DNA from: Actinomadura hibisca NBRC 15177
GTDB lineage: Bacteria > Actinomycetota > Actinomycetes > Streptosporangiales > Streptosporangiaceae
Length of the DNA: 64,000 nucleotides
Assembly: GCF_001552635.1 (NCBI RefSeq)
Contig: NZ_BCRO01000044.1
Location: forward strand, 1-64,000
Reading direction: 5' to 3'
Positions 1 through 9,086 of this stretch are shown piece by piece (within the stretch, counting starts at the first letter, position 1; each line of letters starts with the position of its first letter). The notes beneath the pieces were generated by a model that ran no database searches, was not told the DNA's origin, and saw only the letters and a program-made list of their open reading frames with translations. The translations under genes and the position numbers were made by a program.

Positions 1-43
1 CGGGATGGTTCGGGCGCGGGGCTGGGGCAGGTGATCACGTGCA

Positions 44-340
44 GAGCACGGGCTGAGGTCACTGGTCACGTGGGGCACGGGGCTGGCGTTGTTGGGCACG
101 CGCGGAGCGCGGGCTGAGGTAGTAGCGCGGAGCGCCAAACGCGGAGCGTGCCCTTAGCGCGGAGCGTGAAGTTAGACGCGGAGCGTGAGCTTGGCGCGGA
201 GCGTGGGGTTAAGCGCGGAACGTGCCTTTGGCGCGGAGCGCAGGGTTGGGCGCGGAGCGCAGGGTTAGGCACGAAGCGACAGTTTCAGGCACGAAGCGAC
301 AGTTTCAGGCAGTTGCACAAACGCGGAGTGCGGAGTGCGT
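44..340. repeat. Degenerate 18-19 bp tandem repeat in non-coding DNA
   Basis: A core GCGCGGAGCG(T/C) recurs near 101, 125, 140, 158, 177, 195, 214, 232 and 251, mostly at 18-19 bp steps. It then changes into two exact 20-bp copies beginning GCACGAAGCGACAG at about 269 and 289, with a decayed copy near 321. A related CACGGGCTGAGGT / CGCGGGCTGAGGT pair lies at about 48 and 110. No convincing gene lies in 1-380: open frames across it are antisense or shadow frames with repeat-derived composition. The array lies downstream of the 381-728 gene. Spacers are too short and repeats too imperfect for CRISPR. Confidence 0.8.
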
Positions 341-380
341 ATCCAGCAATGTCGGCCGCCAGACGCGGAACTCCGCGCAA

Positions 381-728
381 CTACACCCTCGCCGCCATAC
401 AAATCCGAGCCAGATCATTCAACGCATCCGCCCGCCGCTCGTCCAGCGTCCGCCCGTCCCCCGGACCCGCCTCCGCCAGCGTGTCTATCACCAGCGAGAA
501 CAGCGGCCACTCCGCAGGGCCGATCGCGCCCTCGAAGTCCACTCCCCCATCCAGATCGTCCAGATCCAGGTTCCGCGCGAAGGTCGCCAGTGCTGCCTCC
601 GCCGCCACCACGCCGATCCGCATCGCCAGGGCCGCCGGTTCGCGTGTCACGCCCGCCGCTGTCACGTCCGACACCGCCGTAGCACCTGCCGTCGACACAG
701 CCGTCGCCCTCGTCACGTCCGTCGCCAT
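381..728 (-). CDS. Hypothetical protein, 115 aa
   Basis: I do not recognise this family. The first third is rich in Ala, Thr and Val. The C-terminal two thirds (about residues 35-115) have a mixed, helix-friendly composition with an acidic stretch containing NLDLDDLDGG and end in ICMAARV. No signal peptide, transmembrane helix or catalytic motif is visible. I chose the ATG at 728 because it begins 4 nt after the stop of a possible 13-codon leader frame; a TTG at 752 and an ATG at 743 are alternatives. It is the last gene before the tandem-repeat region and follows the methyltransferase gene in the same direction, so the two may be co-transcribed. Codon use matches its neighbours, which supports a real gene. 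Confidence 0.5.
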   Translation of the reverse strand: MATDVTRATAVSTAGATAVSDVTAAGVTREPAALAMRIGVVAAEAALATFARNLDLDDLDGGVDFEGAIGPAEWPLFSLVIDTLAEAGPGDGRTLDERRADALNDLARICMAARV

Positions 729-732
729 GGCC

Positions 733-774
733 CTAGAACCCATGTTCGACAAAGTAGAGCATCGCGACGATCAT
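733..774 (-). CDS. Possible 13-residue leader peptide
   Basis: A short frame (MIVAMLYFVEHGF) starts at an ATG preceded by AAGGAA about 10 nt upstream and stops with TAG 4 nt before the ATG at 728. Its hydrophobic start and tight spacing to the next start suggest translational coupling or a leader role. This rests only on position; there is no family evidence. Confidence 0.22.
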   Translation of the reverse strand: MIVAMLYFVEHGF

Positions 775-806
775 CGTCGAACGTTCCTTCGAAAAGTCCG
801 CCCCTT

Positions 807-1598
807 TCACCCCGCTATCGCCTGCACGAACACGTTCGTGTGCGTGAAGTGCGTCTCGCCCTCCACCACGCTCGGCCGCATCCCCGTCGCCGGGCCGCCC
901 TCCAGCTCGTCGGCCAGTTCCTTCCGGATCTGCGCCGCCGCCTCCTCCGGCGTCTGCGACAGCGCCAGCCACGGTTCCAGCGGGCGTACGTGCTCGAACC
1001 GGTCCGTCCGCTTCACCTCCGCGCCCGCCTCCGTCAGCAAGTCCTTGATCTCCTGCTCGCTCAGCAGCGTGTTGTGCGACGGGTCCCGCAGGCGTTCCAT
1101 CCGGTCCGCGTCGCCCTCCTCCGAGCTGCCCGAGCCCTCCGCGCGTACGAGGTCCGCCACGATCAGTGCCGCCCCCGGGCGGCTCACGCGCGCCATCTCC
1201 GCCACCACCGCCGCCGGGTCCGCCACCTGGTGCAACGAGAACCGCGTCACCACCAGCGTGAACGACCGGTCCAAGTACGGCAGCGCCGTCGCGTCGCCCC
1301 GCGTGAACGTCACGTTCGTCACGCCGTCCCGGTCGGCCTCGCGCTTCCCCTGCGCCAGCATCGCGGGCGTCAGGTCCAGCGCGGTCACGTGACGGACGCG
1401 GCGCGCGATCGCTCGCGACACCAGCGCCGTCCCGGCCGCTACTTCCAGGACCACGTCCTCCAGGTCCAGTTCCGGTTCCATGAACCGCACCAAGCGGTCC
1501 AGGTGGCGGGTGAAAGCGGTGTTCAGCCGCGTGTCCCCGAAGGAGTCCGCCTGCTTCGAGAACTCGCGTACGACCTTCTCGTCATGGGTCACCGTCAC
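807..1598 (-). CDS. Class I SAM-dependent methyltransferase
   Basis: This 263-residue protein has the Rossmann methyltransferase core. Motif I is LEVAAGTALVS (about residues 51-61), followed by the acidic end of strand 2 in VTALDLTPAM, then a GDATALPYLD segment and the post-motif loop around HQVADPAAVV. The layout resembles the UbiE/Methyltransf_11 group, which methylates small molecules such as quinones or other lipids and metabolites. Position of the substrate pocket cannot be judged from sequence, so the substrate is unknown. No signal peptide or membrane segment is present; it should be cytosolic. It lies downstream of the adnAB genes on the opposite side of a short gap and in the same direction as the small gene at 381-728. 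Confidence 0.88.
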   Translation of the reverse strand: MTVTHDEKVVREFSKQADSFGDTRLNTAFTRHLDRLVRFMEPELDLEDVVLEVAAGTALVSRAIARRVRHVTALDLTPAMLAQGKREADRDGVTNVTFTRGDATALPYLDRSFTLVVTRFSLHQVADPAAVVAEMARVSRPGAALIVADLVRAEGSGSSEEGDADRMERLRDPSHNTLLSEQEIKDLLTEAGAEVKRTDRFEHVRPLEPWLALSQTPEEAAAQIRKELADELEGGPATGMRPSVVEGETHFTHTNVFVQAIAG

Positions 1599-1687
1599 GC
1601 CGCCTCCTCCAGGTGTTGACCGGGATCATCCCCGAATAGCGGAGGCGTGAACAGTGGGCAGTGACGGTCATCACCCGGCCGCCGAGG

Positions 1688-4600
1688 TCAGGCCGCCGGG
1701 ATCGTCTCCAGGAGTGCTTCCAGGCCCGCCGCGTCCAGCAGGTCGGCCGGGCGCACGGTCCGTTCCGCCTTCACGTAGTGGAACGCCGCGCTCACCTGCT
1801 CCACCGGCACGCCCGCCAGTTCCGCCCACGCCAGCCGGTACGCGGCCAGCTGCACCGAGATGTGGCGCAACTCCTCGTCATCCGGTGGCGCGCCCGTCTT
1901 CCAGTCCACGACGTCGTAGGTTCCGTCGTCGTTGCGGAACACCGCGTCCATCCGGCCCCGCACCAGGCGGTCGCCGATCATCGTCTCGAACGGCACCTCG
2001 ATGTCGAGCGGTTCGCGCGGGCCCCACTCCGAGCGCTCGAACCGCTCCTGCAACATCGCGAGGTGCGTGTCGTCCACGGCCTCCTCGTCGGCGGCGCCCG
2101 GCAGGTCGTCCTCGTCCAGCAGGCGCTGCTGGCCCCAGCGCCCCTCCAGCCACGTGTGGAACACCGTGCCGCGCCGTGCGAACGGCGCGGGCGGGCGCGG
2201 CATCGGGCGGCGGATCTGGCGGGCCAGCGCCGCCGGGTCGCGCGCCAGCGTCACCAGTGACGACACCGTCAGGTTGGGCGGCAGCTCCACCAGCAGGCCG
2301 TCGGTTCCCCGGCCCCGGTCGCGTTCGGCCAGCAGCAGTTCCACGTCGCGCGCCCACGCCGACATCCGCTGCTTGTCGGCCGCGCCCAGGCCGTCGGTTC
2401 CCGCCCACGGGCGGGTGCGGCCGTGCATCGCGTCCTCGACCATCCGGGCCGCCTCGACGGTCGCCTCGTAGCGTTCGCGCGCGGTGGCGTCGGTGAGGCC
2501 GCGCTCGCCGGGCCACTGCGCCTCGTCAGGGTCGCTGAGCAGCGGGTTCGTCGCGTCCTCGGCGGGCGGGTCGGCCCACTTGGCGACGGGTCCGGCCCCC
2601 GCCAGGCACACCTCGCGGATCTCCTCCAGGAACGGCGACGGGCCGAGCGGACGCCCCGACGTCCCCCACCAGTACCCCGTGCACAGCAGCAGGCTCGACG
2701 CGCGCGTCACCGCGACGTACGCGAGGCGGCGGTCCTCCAGCAGGTCGCGGGCCGCGCTCTCGGCGTCGAAGTCGGCCAGGTCGTCCTTGGTCAGGCCGCG
2801 CAGCTTGGGCAGGTCCTGGTAGTCGCCGCGCAGCGGGAACGGCAGCACGCGCGGGTTGGCCGTCCAGCGCGTCGCGTTCTGCGGCGGGGACGGGAAGATC
2901 GAGCCCTTGGCGGGGCCGCCGTCCTTCTGCGGCGTGTAGGCCAGGCCCGGCACCACCACGACCGGCCACTCCAGGCCCTTGGAGGCGTGCACGGTGAGCA
3001 GCTTGACGCTGTCGGTGTCGCCGACGCGGCCGGACGCGAGGCCGAACTCCTCGGTCTCGGCGGCCTTGAGGTAGGCCAGGAACGCGCCGAGGGTGGCGTC
3101 CTCGGCGTCGCTCGCGAAGTTGTCGGCGGCGTCGATGAACGCGTCCAGGTCGGCGCGCGCCACGGCCGGGTCGAGCCCCGAGCGCGCCGCGACCTCGATG
3201 TCCAGGCCGAGGGTGCGCTCGACCTCGTGTACCAGGTCGGGCAGCGGCAGGCCGACCTGGTTGCGCAGGCCGCGCAGCTCGTCGCGCAGGCGGCGCAGGC
3301 GGCCGTAGCCCTCGGGCGAGAACTGGCCGGGGTCGCCGATGTCGTCCAGCGCGTCGACCAGGCTGCCGGTCTCGCGGTTCAGCTCCGCGACGAGCTGGCG
3401 CAGCGGGTCGGCGTCCTCGGGCGCGGGGGTCTCCAGGTTCTCCGGATCGACGGCCCCCTCGGGACGGGTCACGTCGCGCGAGGTCTCCTCGGCCAGGCGG
3501 CGGGCGCGGCGGCCGAGCGCGACCAGGTCGCGGGGGCCGAGCCGCCAGCGCGGGCCGGTGAGCAGGCGGGCCAGGGACGCGCCGGACGTCGGGTCGTGCA
3601 TGACGCGCAGCGTCGCCACCACGTCCTGCACCTCGGGCACCGTCAGCAGCCCGCCCAGGCCCACGACCTCGACGGGGATGTTGCGCGCCTCCAGCGCCTT
3701 GCGGATCAGCGGGAACTGCGAGCGCTTGCGGGCCAGCACCGCGATGTCGGAGTACTTCAGCGGCTCGCCCTGCGGGCCGCCGTCCGGCGCGACGTCCGGA
3801 TCGCCCGCCATCACCTTGGCGATGCGCGCGGCGATCCGGTCGGCCTCGTCCTCGACGGTGTCGAACAGCGCGCACTCGACGCGGCCGCGCTCCTCCCGGC
3901 CCGCGCCGGGCACCAGCACCGGCACCTGCGGCGTCTGCGCGCGCAACTCCTGCTGGACGCGCGCGGCCACGCGCAGGATGCGTTCGCCGTTGCGGAAGCT
4001 GCGGCTGAGCTGGCGGACCGGCGCGGGGCTGGGCGGCCGGTTCATGATCGGCGTCTGGAGCGGGAAGTCGTCGGCGAAGCGCAGCAGGCCGCCCGCGCTC
4101 GCGCCGCGCCACCCGTAGATCGACTGGCAGGGGTCGCCGACGGCGGTGACGGGGTGGCCCGCGCCGAACAACGACCGCAGCAGCACGAGCTGGGCGTGGC
4201 TGGTGTCCTGGTACTCGTCCAGCAGCACCACCGAGTAGCGGGAACGTTCGATCATCCCGACCTCGGAGTGGTTGAACGCGATGCGCGCGGCGGCGGCCAT
4301 CTGGTCGCCGTGGTCGACGACCTCGCGGTCGGCCTTGGCCCGCCGGTACGCCTCGATCAGCGGGGCGAGCTGCTCGCGCACCGCCTGCTTGGCGAGGATG
4401 TCGCGCTGGGCCTTCAGCGGCTTGGGCAGCGCGGCGAACCGCTCCTCCAGCCACTGCCCGGCCTTGCGCAGGTCGGCGGGGGTCTTCAGGTGCTCGGCGA
4501 GGTCGCCGGCCAGGTCCATGACGGCCTTGGTGACGGTGTCGGGCGACCAGTCGACGTGGTCCATCGGGCCGTCGTAGGCGTCCACGGTGCGCGAGCAGAT

Positions 4601-5035
4601 CTGCCAGGCGACGGCCGGGGAGATCAGCCGCATCGTCGGCTCCAGCGCCTCGCGCAGCGCGTGGTCGCCGAACAGCCGGGCGGCGTAGGAGTGGTAGGTG
4701 GACACGGTCGGCTCGCCGTCGAAGATCTGCTCGCCGCCGAGCCGCTCGACCTCGTCGTCGGGCAGCGCCTCGCGCAGGGTGTCCAGGCGTTTGCGGATGC
4801 GCGTGCCGAGCTCGGCGGCGGCCTTGCGGGTGAAGGTGAGGCCGAGCACGCGCTCGGGCCGCACGAACCCGTTGGCGACCAGCCACACCACGCGCGCGGC
4901 CATCGTCTCGCTCTTGCCCGACCCGGCGCCGGCGATCACCGCCATCGGCGCCAGCGGCGCCTCGATCACCCGGGCCTGCTCGTCGGTCGGTTCGGGCACC
5001 CCCAGCAGCCGCGCCAGCTCCGCCGGAGTGATCAT
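1688..5035 (-). CDS. adnB: AdnB-type UvrD-like helicase/nuclease subunit
   Basis: This 1115-residue protein combines an SF1A (UvrD/PcrA) motor with a C-terminal RecB-type nuclease. Walker A is GAGSGKSE (about residues 36-43), Walker B is LDEYQDTSHAQ, and motif III/IV segments such as VGDPCQSIYGWRGA are intact. The nuclease has GRMDAV followed by YDVVDWKTG near residues 1055-1075, the D...DxK pattern of PD-(D/E)XK enzymes. Order and length match mycobacterial AdnB (Rv3201c), which is known as the main motor of the AdnAB heterodimer that resects double-strand breaks. Its ATG overlaps the adnA stop by 4 nt (ATGA), so the subunits are translationally coupled. A much longer frame reading through adnA in the same frame is not real. 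Confidence 0.93.
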   Translation of the reverse strand: MITPAELARLLGVPEPTDEQARVIEAPLAPMAVIAGAGSGKSETMAARVVWLVANGFVRPERVLGLTFTRKAAAELGTRIRKRLDTLREALPDDEVERLGGEQIFDGEPTVSTYHSYAARLFGDHALREALEPTMRLISPAVAWQICSRTVDAYDGPMDHVDWSPDTVTKAVMDLAGDLAEHLKTPADLRKAGQWLEERFAALPKPLKAQRDILAKQAVREQLAPLIEAYRRAKADREVVDHGDQMAAAARIAFNHSEVGMIERSRYSVVLLDEYQDTSHAQLVLLRSLFGAGHPVTAVGDPCQSIYGWRGASAGGLLRFADDFPLQTPIMNRPPSPAPVRQLSRSFRNGERILRVAARVQQELRAQTPQVPVLVPGAGREERGRVECALFDTVEDEADRIAARIAKVMAGDPDVAPDGGPQGEPLKYSDIAVLARKRSQFPLIRKALEARNIPVEVVGLGGLLTVPEVQDVVATLRVMHDPTSGASLARLLTGPRWRLGPRDLVALGRRARRLAEETSRDVTRPEGAVDPENLETPAPEDADPLRQLVAELNRETGSLVDALDDIGDPGQFSPEGYGRLRRLRDELRGLRNQVGLPLPDLVHEVERTLGLDIEVAARSGLDPAVARADLDAFIDAADNFASDAEDATLGAFLAYLKAAETEEFGLASGRVGDTDSVKLLTVHASKGLEWPVVVVPGLAYTPQKDGGPAKGSIFPSPPQNATRWTANPRVLPFPLRGDYQDLPKLRGLTKDDLADFDAESAARDLLEDRRLAYVAVTRASSLLLCTGYWWGTSGRPLGPSPFLEEIREVCLAGAGPVAKWADPPAEDATNPLLSDPDEAQWPGERGLTDATARERYEATVEAARMVEDAMHGRTRPWAGTDGLGAADKQRMSAWARDVELLLAERDRGRGTDGLLVELPPNLTVSSLVTLARDPAALARQIRRPMPRPPAPFARRGTVFHTWLEGRWGQQRLLDEDDLPGAADEEAVDDTHLAMLQERFERSEWGPREPLDIEVPFETMIGDRLVRGRMDAVFRNDDGTYDVVDWKTGAPPDDEELRHISVQLAAYRLAWAELAGVPVEQVSAAFHYVKAERTVRPADLLDAAGLEALLETIPAA

Positions 5036-8000
5036 GGCCCGACCTGTCCCCCCTCGTCCTGCACCGGACAGCAGGACCGTACGGGACACGTCCGACACTT
5101 CTCGTTGGCGCGCGCCTGGAACACGTCCGAGGCCATGCCGGTGGCCACGATCTCCACCAGCTTCTTGGGCCACTCGGGGTCGGGCGATTCGGCGGGCGGC
5201 GGCTGCTCCTGCTCGCGCACCTTGGCCGTGAAGGCGGCCTTGCCGACCTGGATCAGCTTGGCGCCGCCCGGCTCGATCAGGCCGTGCCGGGCGAACGCGC
5301 CCAGCATCACCGCGTACTGGTAGACGCCGAGCTGCGGGTGCTCGGGCAGCTCGTCCTTGGGCACGGCCTGGTTGGAGGTCTTGATGTCGATGATCACCGC
5401 GCGGCCCTGCTCGTCGCGCTCGGCCCGGTCGATCCGGCCCTTGATCACCACCCGGCCGAGATCGACCTTGAACGACTCCTCCAGCGCCACGATCTCGTTG
5501 GGGTTGTCGCGGTGCCAGGCCAGGAACTTGTCCACCATCTTCCCGGCCTGCTCGCGCTGCTTGTCGGAGTACCAGGAGGAGCGGAAGTCCAGGTCGTTCC
5601 AGATCTCGTCCAGCCGCCGCCCGACCTCCACGTCGGTGACGCCCTCGTCGGCCCCGGCCAGCTCGGCGACGGCGTGGATCACCTTGCCCATGGTGCTGAA
5701 CTCGTTGGGCCCGCCCTCCTGCGCGCCGACGGCCGAGGTCAGCAACCAGCGCAGGCCGCAGGTGGTGAAGGTCTCCACCTGCGACGGGGAGATGGTGATC
5801 TGCTCGTCCTCGCCGAACGCGGGCGCGGTGTCCGACAGCGCGGTGATGGCGTACCAGTTCTCCGGCTTCGCGCCGCGCACGCCCGCGCGCGCGAGGCGCG
5901 CCAGGTGCCCGGCGGCGGCGCGGCGCATCGGCTCGGGGCGAGCCGGGTCGGTCACCGTGGCGCGCAGGTCGGCCACCAGCGAGGTCAGCGACAACCAGCG
6001 CGTCTTCTCGTCGAGCTGGGATTCCTCCAGCGCGCCGGGCAGCAGCTCGTTGAGGAAGCGGGACGGCCGCTCCTCGGTGTCGTCGCCGCCGACGGCCGTG
6101 ACGACCAGGCGCTTGCGGGCGCGGGTGACCGCCACGTAGAACAGGCGGCGCTCCTCGTCCATCATCTTGGCCGCCATCGACCAGCCCGCCGCGCCGGTGC
6201 CCTCGTCGCCGGGCAGGTCGTTGCCCGCGTGGTGCTCGATCAGCTCCTCCACGCCCAGCAGCGAGCCGCGCAGCCGCAGGTCCGGCCACAGGCCCTCCTG
6301 CACGCCCGCGACGATCACCACGTCCCACTCCAGGCCCTTGGCCCGGTGCGCGGTGAGGATCTTGACGGTCTCGCCCTCGGGCGCGTGCTCGGCGAGGGTG
6401 GTGGCGGCGATCTCCTGGGCGGCGATGTCGTCCACGAACAGCTCGGGCCCGGCCTGCGGCAGCCGGTCCACGAACCGCGCGGCGTGGTCGAACAGCGCCA
6501 CCACCGCGTCCAGGTCGCGGTCGGCGGCCGCGCCGCGCAGCCCGCCGCGCACGCTCTGGTCCAGCAGCGCGTCGCCGAGGCCGCTCTCCTGCCACACCTC
6601 CCAGAGCACGTCCTCGGCGGTGCCGCCGAGCGAGGCGTGCTGCCGGGCGATCTCGATCAGGCGGGCGACGCGCTCGGCGGGGCCGCGCACCTTCTCGTGC
6701 ACCAGGGCGAGTTCGCGGGCGTCGTCCAGCGCGGAGATCAGCAGCTCGTTCAGCGGCCGGTCGCCGCCCGACAGGTCCTCCAGGTCGCGCAGGGCGCGCT
6801 TGAGGCGGCGCATGCCCAGCGCGTCGGCGCCGCCGAGCGGGCCGGTCAGCAGCTCCTCGGCGATCTCGGCGTCCAGGTAGTCCTTCTTCAGCGCGGCACG
6901 CAGCAGCACCAGGATGGGGCGGACGGCGGGCTCTCCCATGAGCGGCACCTCGTCGCCCGCGACCACGACCGGCACGCCCGCCTGCGACATCGCGCGGCGC
7001 AGCGCCGGGACCTGGAGGACGGCGCTGCGCACCAGGATCGCCATCCGCGACCAGGGGACGCCGTCGAGCAGGTGCGCGCGGCGCAGCTCGTCGGCGATCA
7101 GCGCGGCCTGCTGGGACTCGGAGTCGGCGAGGACGGTGCGGACCTCGCCGTCCTCGGCGTCGGGCAGCGGCTCCAGCGCGCGGTGCTCGGCGGCCCCGGC
7201 GGTGCCCGCCGGGAGGCGGCGGGCGATGTGCCGGGACGCCTTGAGGATCTCCGGGCCCATGCGGCGACAGGTCTTCAGCGCCACCACCGGCGCGGGGTCG
7301 CCGTCCAGCGTGCGGAACCGGGCCGGGAACTCCTGGATGCCGCGCACGTCCGCGCCGCGGAACCCGTAGATCGACTGGTCGGGGTCGCCGACCACGATCA
7401 GGTCGCGGCCCTCCCCCGCCAGGTGCCGCAGCAGGTCCTCCTGGGCGGGGTCGGTGTCCTGGTACTCGTCCACGAAGACCGCGTCGTAGGCGTCGCGCTC
7501 GCGGGCCTGGACGTCGTCCTCGGCCAGCAGCAGCGCCGCGACGCGGATCAGCTCGCCGTAGTCGTAGGTGGGCATCGGGTCGAGCGCGAACCGGTCGATA
7601 TAGCGCTGCATGAAGCCGCCGATGGCGGGCCAGTCGTTGCGGCCCCGCAGGCGGCCGAGGCCGACCAGCGCGTCGGCGTCGTAGCCGCGTTCGGCGGCGC
7701 GCAGGGTGAAGTCGCGGACCTCCTCGGCGAACCCGCGGGTGGCGAGGGTCTGGTGCAGGCTCGCGGGCCAGCCGTACGCGCCGTCGATCAGCTCGCCCTC
7801 CAGCAGGCGGCGCACCTCAAGCAACTGCTCGGGGCCGGACAGCAGGCGGGGCGGGGGCTCGCCGTTCAGCACGGCGTCGCGGCGCAGCAGGGCGTAGGCG
7901 TAGCTGTGGAAGGTCAGCGCGAGCGGCGTGCGGGTGGTGCGGCGCAGGCGGCCGGTGATGCGGTGCCGCAACTCCTCGGCGGCCTTGCGGCTGAAGGTGA

Positions 8001-8214
8001 GGACGAGGACACGTTCGGGATCGGTTCCGCGGTTCTCGATGCGGTCGACGACCGCTTCCACGATCGTGGTGGTCTTGCCGGTCCCGGGGCCCGCCAGCAC
8101 CAGCAACGGACCGCGCTCGTGGTCCACCACGCGCTGTTGCTGATCGTCCAGCCGGGGGGCGTCCGCACGCACCGCACCCGCGCGGCGGACGAGGCGGTAG
8201 GAGGCTGGCGGCAC
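5032..8214 (-). CDS. adnA: AdnA-type UvrD-like helicase/nuclease subunit
   Basis: This 1060-residue protein is the partner of AdnB in the actinobacterial RecBCD/AddAB counterpart. Walker A is AGPGTGKTTT (about 41-50), followed by the UvrD signatures LTFSRKAAEEL, VDEYQDTDPAQ and GDPDQSIYGFRGAD. Near the C-terminus lie KGRIDR and VIIDIKTSN, the PD-(D/E)XK nuclease core. A cysteine before this core (TTCGLRWLL) and the terminal CRTCPVRSCCP look like the four-cysteine Fe-S staple known from AddB-like nucleases. The GTG start (GTGCCGCCAGCC) gives the expected N-terminus, with about 20 residues before the Q motif DQQQRVV. It is first in the adnAB pair, as in M. tuberculosis (Rv3202c). Confidence 0.93.
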   Translation of the reverse strand: MPPASYRLVRRAGAVRADAPRLDDQQQRVVDHERGPLLVLAGPGTGKTTTIVEAVVDRIENRGTDPERVLVLTFSRKAAEELRHRITGRLRRTTRTPLALTFHSYAYALLRRDAVLNGEPPPRLLSGPEQLLEVRRLLEGELIDGAYGWPASLHQTLATRGFAEEVRDFTLRAAERGYDADALVGLGRLRGRNDWPAIGGFMQRYIDRFALDPMPTYDYGELIRVAALLLAEDDVQARERDAYDAVFVDEYQDTDPAQEDLLRHLAGEGRDLIVVGDPDQSIYGFRGADVRGIQEFPARFRTLDGDPAPVVALKTCRRMGPEILKASRHIARRLPAGTAGAAEHRALEPLPDAEDGEVRTVLADSESQQAALIADELRRAHLLDGVPWSRMAILVRSAVLQVPALRRAMSQAGVPVVVAGDEVPLMGEPAVRPILVLLRAALKKDYLDAEIAEELLTGPLGGADALGMRRLKRALRDLEDLSGGDRPLNELLISALDDARELALVHEKVRGPAERVARLIEIARQHASLGGTAEDVLWEVWQESGLGDALLDQSVRGGLRGAAADRDLDAVVALFDHAARFVDRLPQAGPELFVDDIAAQEIAATTLAEHAPEGETVKILTAHRAKGLEWDVVIVAGVQEGLWPDLRLRGSLLGVEELIEHHAGNDLPGDEGTGAAGWSMAAKMMDEERRLFYVAVTRARKRLVVTAVGGDDTEERPSRFLNELLPGALEESQLDEKTRWLSLTSLVADLRATVTDPARPEPMRRAAAGHLARLARAGVRGAKPENWYAITALSDTAPAFGEDEQITISPSQVETFTTCGLRWLLTSAVGAQEGGPNEFSTMGKVIHAVAELAGADEGVTDVEVGRRLDEIWNDLDFRSSWYSDKQREQAGKMVDKFLAWHRDNPNEIVALEESFKVDLGRVVIKGRIDRAERDEQGRAVIIDIKTSNQAVPKDELPEHPQLGVYQYAVMLGAFARHGLIEPGGAKLIQVGKAAFTAKVREQEQPPPAESPDPEWPKKLVEIVATGMASDVFQARANEKCRTCPVRSCCPVQDEGGQVGP

Positions 8215-8343
8215 AAGAGAAGATTCCAGCAGATCATCGGGCCTGCTCTGACCACATTGGCGGCATGTCGCGCGGGCGACGCCGATGACCTGCGCAACCT
8301 TCGTGAAGTGAGGGGCGCGGGCGATGCGGTGTGACGGAGGTGA

Positions 8344-9024
8344 CTAGGTGCGCAGCGCCAGCAGCAGATCCACCCGGTCGTCGAGCGACGACAGATCGCG
8401 ACCGGTCAGCTCCTCGATCCGGCGTATCCGGTAACGCAGCGTGTTGACGTGCAGGTTCAACCGGCGCGCGCACGCCGTCCACGAGCCCGAGCACGCCAGG
8501 AACTGCGCCAGGGTGCCCAGCAGGTCGCTGCGGTGCCGGAGATCGTAGCCGATGACCGCGCCGAGCACCTGCTGCCGGAAGCGGCGGCGCGCGTCGGCCG
8601 GGAGCCGGGCCAGCAGCGCGGCGTGCGAGGCGGGGGCGTCGTCGGGCTCGCCGGTCTCGGCGTCCAGCCGCCGCAGCACCACCGTCATCACGCGCGACAG
8701 CGTCGTCTCGGCCGGGACCGCCACCAGCGGTATCCCGTAGCGCTCGCAGGCCGCCACCAGGTCGTCGGGGACCGGCGCGGTCGCCTCCCCCGCCGCCAGC
8801 GCCGTGATCCGCTTGGCCGCCAGCGCCGCCACGAACGGCACCGAGTCGTAGGGGCCGCGCCGCCACATCAGCCCGGTCAGCACCAGCTCGCCGCCGTCGA
8901 GGTAGCGCGTGGGGTCGGGCAGGTCGGTGACGAACACCTGCCGGACGGGACGGTCCAGCCGCTCCGGGCACGCCAGCGGCCGCAGCCGCAGTTCCGGATC
9001 GTGGAGCAGTTCAGCGGTTCTCAC
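8344..9024 (-). CDS. Short PucR-family transcriptional regulator
   Basis: The N-terminal half matches the purine catabolism (PucR) domain: RTAELLHDPELRL, then DLPDPTRYLDGGELVLTG. The C-terminus is the PucR HTH: CARRLNLHVNTLRYRIRRIEELTGRDL. At 226 residues it is much shorter than classical PucR proteins (about 500), because the central GGDEF-like segment is missing. I chose GTG at 9024 since family members begin at this point; a GTG at 9066 would add 14 residues without homology. It is divergent from a nucleobase permease gene and probably controls it in response to a purine or its breakdown product. The intergenic inverted repeat at 9054-9081 is a candidate operator. Confidence 0.86.
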   Translation of the reverse strand: MRTAELLHDPELRLRPLACPERLDRPVRQVFVTDLPDPTRYLDGGELVLTGLMWRRGPYDSVPFVAALAAKRITALAAGEATAPVPDDLVAACERYGIPLVAVPAETTLSRVMTVVLRRLDAETGEPDDAPASHAALLARLPADARRRFRQQVLGAVIGYDLRHRSDLLGTLAQFLACSGSWTACARRLNLHVNTLRYRIRRIEELTGRDLSSLDDRVDLLLALRT

Positions 9025-9049
9025 AGGACGAGAAGGTAGGAAAGGCGTG

Positions 9050-9086
9050 TTTCCGTACGTATGCACAACGTGTTACGTGCGTGAAA
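9050..9086. promoter_or_regulatory. Candidate operator between PucR gene and permease gene
   Basis: An imperfect inverted repeat, CGTACGTA (9054-9061) and TACGTGCG (9074-9081), is separated by 12 nt and flanked by GTTTC/GAAAC (9050-9054, 9082-9086). It lies in the intergenic region of divergent genes, where a PucR dimer would be expected to bind. Inference from symmetry and position only. Confidence 0.4.

Noticed and set aside
101..330. CRISPR array at the left edge
   Set aside because: Repeats are imperfect, only about 10 bp of core is kept, spacing is 18-19 bp and no cas gene is present.
148..1619. Plus-strand frames across the repeat and methyltransferase region
   Set aside because: Composition is Ser/Ala/Arg or Arg/His-rich shadow sequence; the minus-strand methyltransferase has clear motifs.
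1688..6595. Single 1635-residue minus-strand frame fusing AdnB with upstream sequence
   Set aside because: The upstream part is an out-of-frame translation of adnA; the real AdnB begins at the ATG at 5035, overlapping the adnA stop by 4 nt.
2423..8334. Two very long plus-strand frames (about 966 and 1016 codons) opposite adnAB
   Set aside because: They are rich in Gln, His, Arg, Val and Gly as expected for the reverse strand of GC-rich genes and show no domain motif.
8234..8971. Minus-strand frame of 245 codons overlapping the PucR gene
   Set aside because: A shadow of the regulator gene in another frame, without domain signatures.
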